A DNA stretch of 64,000 nucleotides, taken from positions 1 to 64,000 of the forward strand of contig NZ_PGFQ01000003.1 of assembly GCF_029870955.1 (NCBI RefSeq). Direction: 5' to 3'. Each line of letters opens with the position of its first letter. Position 1 is the stretch's first letter. The notes below the pieces were generated by a model. That model searched no databases and had not been told where the DNA came from. It saw only the letters and a list, made by a program, of their open reading frames with translations. Below are positions 53,161 through 62,723 of this stretch, one piece after another. Position numbers and translations under genes: made by a program. The DNA is from Sulfitobacter faviae. Its GTDB lineage: Bacteria > Pseudomonadota > Alphaproteobacteria > Rhodobacterales > Rhodobacteraceae.

Positions 53161-53931
53161 CTACGGGCAGTTTCCCAAGATGAGATCAGCGATAACTGGA
53201 AGATGGTCGGAAGCGAGCCGAGCCGTATAATCTGTCTGACTGCGCTGCAGTATCGACTTCGGGCGGCAATATATGCGGTCCAGCGGGAAAATGGGCCGAG
53301 ATGCAGGGAACGTCTTCATGTGGCTGTGTCCCGGGAATTGTCTGTCCAATATCCGCCGCACTGCACCTCCGGCAATCCAATCATTCAGATCGCCCATGAG
53401 CACCGAACATTTATCACTCTTCCGAACGATCTGCACAAGCTTTTCGGCTTGTTGGCGTCTTTCACGAAAACTCAAACCAAGATGTGCTGCCACAACGTGC
53501 AGAGAGCCATGGGGTGTATCCACCACTGTTTCGATCGCCGCGCGCGGCTCGCGCCGCTTGTAGGAAATGTCATGATAGCGCGCCGCTGCCATCGGCCAGC
53601 AACTTATTACCGCATGGCCATAGTCGCCGTCCGGGGCGCGGATCAGACGGGTTGCATGGCTGTTGCCGCCAAGTTCCTTGTTTAGAAAATCAAACGCATC
53701 GGGTGTGGACGATGTTCGGCGACGCGAATCAATTTCCTGCAGCGCAATGATTTGGGGCTGATGGCTTTGAACCAAATCCACCACGCGTCGCAGGTCGCGG
53801 CTACGGTCCGGGCCTATGCCACCATGAATGTTCCATGTCATGACGCGGATGGTATGTGAGAGAGCATTATACATAAGCTTTTTTACCCCCGACGTTTCCG
53901 CCAACAGGACGCGTGGGTCGGACCCGGCCAT
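53161..53931 (-). CDS. Endonuclease/exonuclease/phosphatase-family protein (YbhP-like)
   Basis: The product is 256 residues with the EEP fold motifs in order: VMTWNIHGGIG, IIALQEID, HGSLHVVAAHLGLSFRERRQ, VLMGDLNDW and ASDHLPVIADL. All catalytic positions (Asn, Glu, Asp/Asn, His) are present. EEP proteins cleave phosphodiester bonds in DNA, lipids or other substrates. With the neighbouring ybhN-like and cardiolipin-synthase-like genes it recalls the Escherichia coli ybhP-clsB-ybhN cluster, pointing to membrane lipid metabolism. It is divergent from the ybhN-like gene, 70 bases apart. Confidence 0.85.
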   Translation of the reverse strand: MAGSDPRVLLAETSGVKKLMYNALSHTIRVMTWNIHGGIGPDRSRDLRRVVDLVQSHQPQIIALQEIDSRRRTSSTPDAFDFLNKELGGNSHATRLIRAPDGDYGHAVISCWPMAAARYHDISYKRREPRAAIETVVDTPHGSLHVVAAHLGLSFRERRQQAEKLVQIVRKSDKCSVLMGDLNDWIAGGAVRRILDRQFPGHSHMKTFPASRPIFPLDRIYCRPKSILQRSQTDYTARLASDHLPVIADLILGNCP

Positions 53932-54001
53932 GATGCTTTTTGTGGATCGAATGCTGCGCGTGGGGTGTTAAGTTGCCATATAGCGAAAAGGAAATCCTCA
54001 T

Positions 54002-54991
54002 TTGGCAGCCGACGACCGCCCTCAAAAACAAGACTGGAAACCAGCGTACAAAAGACGCCGTTGGCTTGGCTATATTATCGCCGCCGTCGTAGCAACGCTG
54101 GCGCTTTACCTGCTCTATCGGACATTGTCCCGGTACGATTGGCTTGACCTCGTCGATGCAGTGACGGCGGTTTCTCGGGCACGGTTGTTTGCCGCCTTGG
54201 GCTTTTCGGTGCTGAGCTACCTTGCTTTGACCAGTTTTGACTGGCTGGCGCTGCAATATGTCGGTTGTCCATTGGACTACCGCAAAGTTGCCATCGCGTC
54301 TTTTGCAAGTTTGTCGATCGGCCATTCGTTGGGGTTGGCAGCGTTGTCCAGCGGGGCGATCCGCTATCGCTATTATACCCGATGGGGGCTTGGTCGTGCT
54401 GATGTCGCACAACTGATCGTTTTCTGTGGGGCGACAGTTGGCCTCGGGCTTGCCGCCCTCGGGGGCATAGCGCTGCTCGTAGCGCCCGAAATTGCGATAA
54501 ACGCCTTGGGACTTAGCCCAAGTGTTGTCATGTTGACGGCTCTGGTTACGCTCGCTTGTCCAGTTTTGTATCTCGGGATGGCCGCTTTCGCGACGGGGGC
54601 AATCCACATTCGTGGGCACAAACTCGCGATCCCAAAGCTCTGGTTGGCCGTGGCGCAGTGTGTAATCGGACCAATGAATTTCGTCTTCGTTGCTGCCGCG
54701 CTGCATCAGACTGTTCTTTCCGTTGCCGAAATAAGTTACTTTCCTGTTGTCGCCGCCTACGTCAGCGCAAATGTCGCCACAATCGTCAGCCATGTGCCAG
54801 GCGGGCTTGGCGTGATTGAGGCTGTGCTGACCTACTTGTTGCCGGGCCAGGCCCTGATTGGCGCAATTCTCGTGTTCCGCTTCGTCTATTTTCTCATCCC
54901 TCTTTGTGCTGGGTTGTTGGTCTTAGGGGTTTCCGAGTTGTTTTTTTCGCGTACTGGGTCACGGCGGGTCACTCGGGACCATGACCTGTGA
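54002..54991 (+). CDS. YbhN-like lysylphosphatidylglycerol-synthase-fold membrane protein
   Basis: The product is 329 residues from a TTG at 54002 behind AAAGGAAATCC. Eight or so membrane helices are visible, with the family signatures RYYTRWGLGRADVAQLIVFC and SHVPGGLGVIEAVLTYLLPG (UPF0104, the flippase domain of MprF). It may translocate or modify a lipid. Its last 106 bases overlap the convergent cardiolipin-synthase gene. The N-terminal RPQKQDWKPAYKRRRW is basic and cytoplasmic. Confidence 0.85.
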   Translation: MAADDRPQKQDWKPAYKRRRWLGYIIAAVVATLALYLLYRTLSRYDWLDLVDAVTAVSRARLFAALGFSVLSYLALTSFDWLALQYVGCPLDYRKVAIASFASLSIGHSLGLAALSSGAIRYRYYTRWGLGRADVAQLIVFCGATVGLGLAALGGIALLVAPEIAINALGLSPSVVMLTALVTLACPVLYLGMAAFATGAIHIRGHKLAIPKLWLAVAQCVIGPMNFVFVAAALHQTVLSVAEISYFPVVAAYVSANVATIVSHVPGGLGVIEAVLTYLLPGQALIGAILVFRFVYFLIPLCAGLLVLGVSELFFSRTGSRRVTRDHDL

Positions 54992-56427
54992 AGCGCGTTA
55001 AGAAATGGAAGAGGCCGTTCGGGATCAAGTAGAAATGTGCCGGGAAACGATCGTGTCTTCCCCGGGCCCACGTTGATAGGCCGTAGGCTTTTGCCATCGC
55101 ACAGCAGCTCGTCAATTATCTTAAGTAGGTTTCTTTTGTGCGCCGTCGATTTCTGCAACTCTTCCCGTGCAACACCCAGATGTTCTCCTAACAGCGTGTC
55201 TCGCATACGATGGATCGTATCGCGAGCTTGCTGTGTCTGCGCGATCACGGTCACATCACATTCGGTGTCCAACCCCACCGAGCGGTTGTTGAGGTTCGCC
55301 GAGCCAATGCGGAGAAAACGGTCGTCTATGATCATTACCTTGGAATGAATGAGCAGTCGGTGCTTTTCGTCGTTGTCCATCACGGGGCAATAGACTTGAA
55401 GGCGATTGTGCCGGTCGACAGCCTTCAGTCGACGCAGCAGCCGCTCCCTGTTCGCCCCCATAATGAAGCGTTCTAGGATGCCGTTGGCGATAAGCGTGCA
55501 AATGACCACGATTTCTGGACCCTCCCGCTGCGCAAGCAACCGCTTGAGCTTTCTGCCCATGCGCCGTCCAGTGAAATACTGCGCCTCAATATAGATCGTC
55601 TCACGTGCCGCCTCCAACAAATCGTCCGTTAGCTGCGCCGCCTCTTCTATACCACACTTAGCATGTAATTTTGGTTTTGTCTGGGAAACCGCAACACTGA
55701 TATTTTCGAAGTCAGGTCTCACCGCGCGAGGCCAACGGTCTTTAGTGGCCTGGATTGACAACGCTTCCCCTGTTGCATCGTACCATCGGGAATGCGCGAT
55801 AGTACAAAGATCACTTACTACTGGCCCGTCCAGAACCATTTGGACATCATGAACCGGTTCATAGGGTGTCCCGTCAGTATCCTTTCGTAGCGGCTCGTCT
55901 GACGAGTGTTCAGGCTTGTCCCAGCGTGCAACCGTTAGATCCATTCCACCGACAAAAACCACCGCGTCATCAACGATAACAATTTTCTGATGATGAGATG
56001 CATAGAGGGGATGATGAGTGTCAAGATGCAGGTGGATACGCTCATGGTCAGCCCAACCGGATCCAACAAGGAGCGGCATAGCTGCACTTGGCGTATGAAC
56101 TGTCGCCAGACTCCAAATTAGGATCCGAACATGGAGGTCCGCACGCTTTTCGACCAGATCGCGCAGCAGATCCCCCAACACAGACGCATTAGGTCCGTCC
56201 TGAGGACGAAGACGAATACTCGCGTCAAAATCCCAGCCGATAATTGTAATGGATCGTTCAGCGCTTCTCAGGGCGGCGTCCAAAGCTGCGAAATAAGACG
56301 CACCATCTATCAGTACCGCCGCACGGTGTGCGATTGATATGGCAGAGCAGTTACGGCCGGGTGAGAGAACCGGCTGCGCTTCTGCCGCAGTCGGGTTAAT
56401 TTGGTCATGCGTTCGCTGCCTGTTCAT
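54886..56427 (-). CDS. Cardiolipin synthase / phospholipase D-like protein
   Basis: The product is 513 residues from the ATG at 56427. Two HKD motifs are present: HHQKIVIVDDAVVFVGGMDL near residue 148 and LIHSKVMIIDDRFLRIGSAN near residue 400. The start of the domain (FAALDAALRSAERSITIIGW) and WDFDASIRL fit the PLDc family; no N-terminal membrane helices are seen, as in ClsB-type enzymes. It would join phosphatidyl groups to make cardiolipin or a related lipid. An EcfG-like promoter element is found about 120 bases upstream. It overlaps the ybhN-like gene tail to tail. Confidence 0.87.
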   Translation of the reverse strand: MNRQRTHDQINPTAAEAQPVLSPGRNCSAISIAHRAAVLIDGASYFAALDAALRSAERSITIIGWDFDASIRLRPQDGPNASVLGDLLRDLVEKRADLHVRILIWSLATVHTPSAAMPLLVGSGWADHERIHLHLDTHHPLYASHHQKIVIVDDAVVFVGGMDLTVARWDKPEHSSDEPLRKDTDGTPYEPVHDVQMVLDGPVVSDLCTIAHSRWYDATGEALSIQATKDRWPRAVRPDFENISVAVSQTKPKLHAKCGIEEAAQLTDDLLEAARETIYIEAQYFTGRRMGRKLKRLLAQREGPEIVVICTLIANGILERFIMGANRERLLRRLKAVDRHNRLQVYCPVMDNDEKHRLLIHSKVMIIDDRFLRIGSANLNNRSVGLDTECDVTVIAQTQQARDTIHRMRDTLLGEHLGVAREELQKSTAHKRNLLKIIDELLCDGKSLRPINVGPGKTRSFPGTFLLDPERPLPFLNALHRSWSRVTRRDPVREKNNSETPKTNNPAQRGMRK

Positions 56428-56542
56428 CTCACCCACCTTTTCGAAAGTGAACGCATCTGCCAGAACGTTGCCCGTACTGTCGGCCGAGGATTGTGGCGAT
56501 ACTGTTCATGCACTTCGCTTCGCAAGTTATTGTCTTACATAG

Positions 56543-56568
56543 AACTATTACTGCGCGAAAAATGTTCC
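56543..56568 (-). promoter_or_regulatory. EcfG-like promoter candidate of the cardiolipin-synthase gene
   Basis: GGAAC (56568-56564), 17 bases, AGTT (56546-56543) on the minus strand, 116 bases before the ATG. One mismatch to the usual CGTT. Confidence 0.45.
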
Positions 56569-56740
56569 ACCATAGCCAGATAGCGCGTCCATGAGATTAC
56601 TTCTGGCTAAGCTTTGTGGCAGAACCCGGTTTTTGGCGGGTTGAAGCAGCCAAGGTGGCCGTTTTGATGGTTCCGTTGGCGATTTTGATCAGCCTTCGTA
56701 CAATTGCTAAGATTGTGAGTATGGTATTTTGGTTTGATTG

Positions 56741-56836
56741 ATCTTCGAATACATTAACGGGTTCTACAATCCGCGCCGCCGTAATCCAACATTGAAATAG
56801 AAAAGCCCTGTCGTTTTCGAACGGAAGGCGACTTAA
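56741..56836 (+). pseudogene. IS3-family orfB C-terminal remnant
   Basis: The + strand encodes IFEYINGFYNPRRRNPTLK, an in-frame stop, then KSPVVFERKAT and a second stop. This matches the end of IS3-group transposases (YIexFYNxxRRHSALG followed by SPxxFE) with a nonsense mutation. The rest of the element is absent. Confidence 0.55.
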
Positions 56837-56861
56837 ACGAGCACTAGGGGCGGCACGAAAC

Positions 56862-57100
56862 CATGACAGGACCAGTCAGGAGCGTCAGAACAAGGAAATT
56901 AAACTTCGGGCTAATGTCCTGGGTGTTTTCCAAACAAGGCCGCGTTCACACGGTTGGTGGGCGCTCTGATGTTAGAGCAGAATAATGAGTGGGTGATCAT
57001 ACGGCGCTACATGATACTAGAAACCGTCGCCACTATTTGCGACACTCTCCCCATGGACCCGGCAGCAATCGCCGCTCCGAAACTGCGGTCGAGCCGAAGC
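56862..57100 (+). pseudogene. IS256-family transposase C-terminal remnant
   Basis: The reading ERQNKEIKLRANVLGVF, then (after one lost base) PNKAAFTRLVGALMLEQNNE and RRYMILETVA matches the end of IS256 transposases (ERxNxEIKRRxxVVGIFPN, LLEQNDEW). ATTACACTATTCCGTCGGAC at 57114-57133 resembles the IS256 terminal repeat. Only the last ~75 codons remain. Confidence 0.55.
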
Positions 57101-57161
57101 GGACGAGCAAAATTACACTATTCCGTCGGACATTATCAGAATTGCAAGGCATGTTGGACAG

Positions 57162-57354
57162 ATGACAAGGCTTCAAATGGGATTATGGGCGGTGGTGGCC
57201 ATTGTCGCTCTTGGCGCAACGGTAGTCGTCGTTTGCGGGTAAGTGCGGCGGACAAAATGCTGCATCTTCGGCGGTGGCCGAGTTGGGGTTCTCAGAACAT
57301 GATATGGTCCTCTACCCAGCGATGAACGAAATTGCAAAAACCTTCTCGTTGTGA
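57162..57354 (+). pseudogene. Possible small membrane-anchored protein, frameshifted
   Basis: ATG at 57162 encodes MTRLQMGLWAVVAIVALGAT followed by VVVVCG and a stop. One frame over, GQNAASSAVAELGFSEHDMV and LYPAMNEIAKTF end at 57354. Together they suggest a ~63-residue exported protein with one slip. No family is recognised; weak. Confidence 0.25.
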
Positions 57355-57454
57355 AAACCGCGCATCAGATACAGCTTGCTGAGATCAGGATGAGCCGATC
57401 TTCTTCTATGCTGCGGCGGGCGTATTCTTTAAGGTATGGGCTTGGGTCCGCTGA

Positions 57455-58132
57455 TTAGCCTTGAACGACTTCCCTTAACGATTTTTCAATCTCTCCGCCG
57501 CACCAGACGTTACCGAAGCGCTCCCGGCTTTCCTCGGCTTGCGCAAAAAGCGCGCCCTGGGACCGGGCCTGTTTCACAAGCGTGGCAACATTCGGTGCCT
57601 CCGTGCTAAGAAGTGCGCGAATCTGGGGTAACCGCTCGGTCATCGTTCCCCAGAGTGTAGCGGTTGCGATATAACCGAGCTCGTTCTGGTTTACAGAAAG
57701 AAGATCCTGCACGACCGCTGCCTCCCAGATCCTCATCCAGCGACGTAAGCGAGGACGAAAGTGTGTCCAAGACTCTGTCGTCCACATCGTCTTGCCGCCA
57801 TTGAGCGTCATTTCGTCCAAGACGTCATTGGCATCGTTTATAACCTTCAGCGCGAGCGCTTTCTGATGCGGCGCGCTTGGAGTCAAGTTGAATTGCTCGG
57901 CCAACCAAAGGCAGATCGCAGGCATTTCAGCGATCCCTTTGCCAGATGCATTGTCTACCAACAATGGCGGTGCCATGTGCGGGACGGGCTGATCGCTTGG
58001 GTCCATATCCATCATCGCACTGACCGCGTCGCTATCAGGCTCGTTAACTGTTGCACCAGTATGGGCGAGAAGCGCACGGACGAATTCACCGCGAAACGGC
58101 ACAGGCCAGTAATAGAGGGTGAAGTTTGACAT
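57455..58132 (-). CDS. Glutathione S-transferase family protein
   Basis: The product is 225 residues. The N-terminal thioredoxin-like domain begins NFTLYYWPVPFRGEFVRALL and includes VPHMAPPLLVDNASGKGIAE followed by MPAICLWLAEQFNL, where the cis-Pro and the glutathione-binding Glu/Met-Pro region lie. The C-terminal helical domain follows (ALKVINDANDVLDEMTLNGG). The substrate is unknown; GSTs detoxify electrophiles or peroxides. It is a single gene with the SOD gene upstream in the same direction. Confidence 0.82.
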   Translation of the reverse strand: MSNFTLYYWPVPFRGEFVRALLAHTGATVNEPDSDAVSAMMDMDPSDQPVPHMAPPLLVDNASGKGIAEMPAICLWLAEQFNLTPSAPHQKALALKVINDANDVLDEMTLNGGKTMWTTESWTHFRPRLRRWMRIWEAAVVQDLLSVNQNELGYIATATLWGTMTERLPQIRALLSTEAPNVATLVKQARSQGALFAQAEESRERFGNVWCGGEIEKSLREVVQG

Positions 58133-58275
58133 ATTTAGCAGTTCCTTTTGATGAATGTGCGAATGGAATTCTGTTCAGCTAACCATTCAGAAAAATGGTC
58201 TGTTCAAACCTTGATCAAGTTGCCGCACATACATGGTTTGGCGTCTGAACCAACTCGTCTGACATGTTCGCCAGC

Positions 58276-58782
58276 TTACTGGGTGCGTTCAGTGAGTTCT
58301 CCGCAAGCGATCCGGTCTCCTGCATCACCAGCCGGCTGACTTTCGTAATCATCCAAGCCTTGGTGCATAACGAAGGCAGAGCCATCTGAGTCTAACAGGT
58401 CATTCTGCACGGATAAGAATGGCATAAAAACTTCTATTTCGCCAACTCCATTGGATTTTACGGTTAAGTTTGGCATGTCACCAGGGTGGGGGCCGCCGTC
58501 AACCATCACACCATGTTTGCGATCACCTGCAACATGCCCGCCAGCGGATTTAAAGTCCTCTGAGGAACAATCGCCAGTTTCATGTAAGTGAATGCCATGC
58601 ACGCCTTCGGGCAAGCTGTTTAAAGTGAGCGTCGCCAAGGCCATGCCAGAGGGCAGGTCTTGTATGATTACGGCACCAAGCCTCTTGCCATCGCGATCAT
58701 GTACAGTTGCAGTGACCTCCGCAGCGGCCACAGCTGCAGCTGACAAGCTAAGAGAGATTGCAGTTCCGATAAAAACTTTCAT
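58276..58782 (-). CDS. sodC: Periplasmic Cu/Zn superoxide dismutase
   Basis: The product is 168 residues with a signal peptide (MKVFIGTAISLSLSAAAVAA) and AGGAGG ribosome-binding site. Metal ligands are all visible: GIHLHETGDCSS (two Cu His and a disulfide Cys), GGHVAGDRKHG, GPHPGDMPNL (Zn His and Asp) and FVMHQGLDDY (Cu His); IACGEL supplies the second cysteine. It converts periplasmic superoxide to peroxide and oxygen. The length is typical of bacterial SodC. Confidence 0.95.
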   Translation of the reverse strand: MKVFIGTAISLSLSAAAVAAAEVTATVHDRDGKRLGAVIIQDLPSGMALATLTLNSLPEGVHGIHLHETGDCSSEDFKSAGGHVAGDRKHGVMVDGGPHPGDMPNLTVKSNGVGEIEVFMPFLSVQNDLLDSDGSAFVMHQGLDDYESQPAGDAGDRIACGELTERTQ

Positions 58783-58939
58783 GGTTTCCTCCTTTTATTT
58801 AGCCAACGAGAACCGGCACACTAGTGATTTATCTATGTACGTTCATCCTTTCCCGGGTATTCGTTCTTCTCTGTCAAGGTGTAGACTTTAGAAACTCGTT
58901 TAAGGTTTTTGTTCGCATCTACCCCGCTTGAAACGACCA

Positions 58940-60972
58940 TCAAACCATGTCCCGAGGGATCGTTTCGTTCCAGCTTTGACATCGCACCCGCGCCCCATTT
59001 TCCCAAGCGTCTAACTCGGCCGTAAGATAGAAATTTTCTTGGTCTGAAGTCAGGCAAGTGCGGGTGCGTGTTTCGATCAGCCATCCGTCGCGTTGCAGGG
59101 TCCGATACCATTCGGTTTCGCCAGTAGCAGACGTGAAATCTCCCGGTCTTGCACCATAGATTTCTACCGCCCGCGCCCCGACCGTTAGGTCAATTCGGTC
59201 CAGTCGCATCTTTCCTCGGTCGTCGGTGACGCGTAACTCCGTCCATTGTCGCCCTAGATCCTGATGGATGACCCATTCGTGCGCGGGTGGTGCCAATGAG
59301 GTTACCGAAGGAGCCGGTGATTGGATTGGCGCTCCGAATTCCAGCGCTTCATCGCTGACTTTGGGAGTACGACAGGGCAGTGTCAGCATGCTTTTTTCTG
59401 TGCGGATCGTCAAGCGCACAGAGGCGGGCGGAGTCCATGCCAAGGGCCAGTAAACGGTCGAGATCGACAGACGTACACGGTGACCTTTAGGTATCTTCTG
59501 CGCAACGTAGCACATTGGTACTCGGACTCGATAAAAGCATCCCGGTTTCAGCTCTTCAGGATGTTCACGGCTGTCACGGTGGGTTAGATTTAACATTCCA
59601 TATGTGATGCGGGTTACTTGATGATCAGGCCGCATGTCGGACAGCCTCACCGCGACCATGGCTACGGGACAATCACTGGCCAGCTCCAATTCGACCTCTG
59701 GCGGCCCCAAAATATACATATCTTCTGTTAATGGATCGGACTGGAAAACCAACGCACCACCGTCGTCTGCGCGCTGATCGCTTGCCAGATCGGGACCATT
59801 GGCATAGGAACACCACTTGCCGGAATGTAGACCCAAAGTCACCGGCGACTGCACATCCAGGTTAACTTCTTCTTCCTTCTGCGATGGTATTTTCTTTTCG
59901 GGACGCAGATTTCGTCCTTCAGCGATCGTAAATCGTTCGAATGTGATATCTGGCGCGGGCCAAATGGTTTCTCCAACCCAGTGGCCCGGGCGATGATCGT
60001 ATTCCGGATTAGGCGGAGCGCTATCCAGCATCCACGCAGTGATCATCGGGTCGTCCTCCACGCCGGTGTCTTTGCCCTTGAGCCAGCGGTCCCACCAACG
60101 CAACAACTCGGATAGAAAATCAATGGCCGGGCCCGGACGGCCGAAATGTGGATAGATATGGCCCCACGGGCCAACCATCCCTTGCGGGGAACGTCAAGGT
60201 TTTCCATGAGTCGGAAAACAGAGTTGGTATAGCCGTCCGCCCAGCCACTAACCGCAAAGACCGGTACCTTGATGGCGGAATAGTCCTCACGCACAGAGCC
60301 ATGTCGCCAATAGGCATCGCGCCGTTGGTGTTGCAGCCAATTCTTCAGCCATAGGTCGGAGTTATCTAAACGTTCCAGCCACATGTCGCGCCAGCGACTG
60401 CCGACCAGCGCAGGGTCCGGGGGCATGGTGTTATAGGAGAACATTACCGACGCCCATGATAGGTTGTCGCCCAGCAAACAGCCGCCCATGTGGTGGATAT
60501 CATCCGAATAACGATCATCAGTTGAAGACATCGTAACGATGGCCTTTAGTGATTCCGGCTGCATCGCGGCAATCTGCAAGGCGTTAAAGCCGCCCCATGA
60601 GATTCCCATCATACCAATATTACCATCGCACCAAGGTTGATCGGCGATCCAATGCAGTGCGGCAACGCCGTCGTCCAACTCGCTTTGCAAATACTCATCC
60701 CTCAGCACACCTTCACTTTCACCGCTGCCGCGAATGTCCAACCGGATACAGGCATAGCCGTGTCCAGCTAGATATGGATGGGTGTGTTCATCGCGAATAG
60801 CCGTGCCAAACCTTTTACGGTAGGGGATGTATTCTAGGATAGCCGGTACTGGGACGTTCTCCGAATTTTTGGGCCGCCAAATTCGAGCGGCTAGTCGGAT
60901 CCCATCGGTTGAGGGAATGAACACATTTTCTTCTTCGATCACCTCGTTCGGAAATGTGCTTATCGTTTTCAT
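58940..60972 (-). pseudogene. CocE/NonD-family alpha/beta hydrolase, one frameshift
   Basis: The ATG at 60972 sits behind AGGAGG. The N-terminal hydrolase domain has YACIRLDIRGSGESEG and the nucleophile GISWGGFNAL (Ser125), with VSGWADGYTN later. The frame is lost at the run of three C at 60179-60181; one added base gives KGMVGPWGHIYPHFGRPGP, which contains the catalytic His region, and continues into the jelly-roll domain (VELELASDCPVAMVAVRLSD) to 58940. Restored length is 677 residues, normal for cocaine-esterase/X-Pro-peptidase-like enzymes. The substrate is unknown. It follows the ATP-grasp gene by about 20 bases. Confidence 0.82.
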
Positions 60973-61018
60973 CAATGCCTCCTGTTCGCGGCTTAGTCCG
61001 TGTCGTCCATTGGCTTAA

Positions 61019-62323
61019 TCAGGAACACCAGCGAGTCCCGGCAACGTCTATATGCATCCTCAATGAACTCGGCGCTCTCGCCCCCAGAAAGACATCCATT
61101 AACTCGAACGAATAGCTGTCCTGATCGACTAGTTCAGAGAGGTTCTGACCCTCATTAACCAACAATTGTACCTTCAGGTCGGGCATCAATGCGCAGAGCT
61201 TGTCGATCTCTTCTTGGCACGGGACAGTGTGAACAACACCATTTGCTTCGTGGCTACGGACCATGAACTTGGCGGCCATAGGGCTAGTGCCCTTACGTTT
61301 AGGTCTGTCGGGCGTCTGCCCGAGCGCCAACTCAATGATTTGTTTGTGATGGGAGCAGCCATCGACGATTTCAAAAAGCGGAGCATGGGATTTTGAAAGC
61401 CGGGTGTTGATTTCCAGCAGGTTTAATGCACCGGTTTCGGGATCATGGAAAAACTCCACATTGAAAGGACCGTTGTCGAATCCCACCTGCGTGAGCACCT
61501 TGGTCACTTGTTGTTGCGCTGCTTCAACCACTTCCCCGGGCAACTCGGCGGGGTAGTAATAGCTTGATAAACTAGACATGTGGCGCCCGGACCGCCTGCT
61601 TTCGATGGCCCCGTAAATCGTTGTTTCGCCTTTGTGCCTATAGCCCTCGAGGGTGAAAAGCTGATCTTCCGAGATCAATTCTTCAGCAACAGCGTAATTA
61701 CCATCAATTTTGTCTGTGGGAAGTTCTGCCGGATCAAGGTGCTTGAGAAAGGCGTTGAACGGTTCACCGTACCTATGAATGGCCCTGCGGCAAGCGCTGA
61801 GTGCTTGGGTTAGTTCCGAAGCTTCACGTACGCGATACCCAAGCATGGATGAATGACCCTTCACCGGCTTTAGCCAGAATGGAAACGGCAGCGGCGGCTT
61901 TCGCACGATATCTGGATCGAAAGGATTGATGGCAACCACGCGAGGCGTGTGATCTGGCAGAGCATCCTGCTGATATTGACGCATCCAGTATTTATGCTCG
62001 CAGCGTGCCACTGCTTCGGGCGATGCGGCAATCAATCCATGGTCACGGCACAGAAGACTCACCAATGCGGAGACGGGGAAATCAAGATGGCCAATTATAG
62101 CGTCCGGCGGGCGATCGAAACCGCTGATGATTGCCCGGGCTTCATTCAGCAAGGTGTCAAAATCGAAGGTACCGTTAGGTTGAACATCGGTACGGTGCAG
62201 AACCTGTTCCAACTGCCAGTCTTTTGCCTCAGGTATTCGACCAATCATTTCCTGATGAAAAGCGTCGGAGCCTACGATGCAAACAAGCTTCTTCGCGGTC
62301 TGGTTTCTCGTTGCACTCGCCAT
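61019..62323 (-). CDS. ATP-grasp domain protein, probable frameshift near the 3' end
   Basis: From the ATG at 62323 the frame runs 434 residues. An N-terminal pre-grasp domain (LVCIVGSDAFHQEMIGRIPE, FDRPPDAIIGHLDFPVSAL) is followed by the ATP-grasp core: CEHKYWMRQYQQDALPDHTP, PFPFWLKPVKGHSSMLGYRV, and the metal-binding FNVEFFHDPETGALNLLEIN. The enzyme should make an acyl-phosphate and join it to an amine or thiol. The last 25 residues read as nonsense; adding one base to the run of five C at 61081-61085 gives ESAEFIEDAYRRCRDSLVFL and a stop at 60993, so the true product is probably 443 residues. An EcfG-like element lies upstream. Confidence 0.8.
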   Translation of the reverse strand: MASATRNQTAKKLVCIVGSDAFHQEMIGRIPEAKDWQLEQVLHRTDVQPNGTFDFDTLLNEARAIISGFDRPPDAIIGHLDFPVSALVSLLCRDHGLIAASPEAVARCEHKYWMRQYQQDALPDHTPRVVAINPFDPDIVRKPPLPFPFWLKPVKGHSSMLGYRVREASELTQALSACRRAIHRYGEPFNAFLKHLDPAELPTDKIDGNYAVAEELISEDQLFTLEGYRHKGETTIYGAIESRRSGRHMSSLSSYYYPAELPGEVVEAAQQQVTKVLTQVGFDNGPFNVEFFHDPETGALNLLEINTRLSKSHAPLFEIVDGCSHHKQIIELALGQTPDRPKRKGTSPMAAKFMVRSHEANGVVHTVPCQEEIDKLCALMPDLKVQLLVNEGQNLSELVDQDSYSFELMDVFLGARAPSSLRMHIDVAGTRWCS

Positions 62324-62360
62324 GATCGACGCCCTCTTTCGTACCCCCACATATCAAAAC

Positions 62361-62385
62361 AACAGCCCGCGAATGAGAATGTTCC
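62361..62385 (-). promoter_or_regulatory. EcfG-like promoter candidate of the ATP-grasp/CocE operon
   Basis: GGAAC (62385-62381), 16 bases, TGTT (62364-62361) on the minus strand, 38 bases before the ATG. One mismatch to CGTT. Confidence 0.45.
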
Positions 62386-62723
62386 TTGCGGATTGCTTTC
62401 GTTCGCCGGGGGCAGCAGAACTCGGAAAAAAGAAGTTAGACGAAACAACAGCTTGATCCTCGCCAGGAACTCTTCGCAAAGATAAGGGTTTTCGTACATA
62501 GGAGTTCTGAGGTCAAAGTATCTAAGTTCCACTGAGGTCGCCTCACTGCGCAGAGGATTGTTTAAAAAGGGCGAAACATAGGTGAGGGTGAAGTTTGGGG
62601 TGCGAGGCCACCCGGGCTTGCTGGGAGGATTTGAGACCGAGACCTCGCACCCATGGTTAAGATTTTTGGTGCGCCAAGATGCTTGGTTGCACCTCTAACG
62701 CAATCTACAGGATATCTGTATTT
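62386..62723. other. Divergent intergenic region with two hairpins
   Basis: No gene is supported. GGGTGCGAGG (62598-62607) and CCTCGCACCC (62643-62652) form a perfect 10-bp stem with a 35-base loop. A second hairpin (GGTGCGCCAAG and CTTGGTTGCACC) spans 62669-62693. Both would be in the leader of the CoA-transferase gene. Confidence 0.4.
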
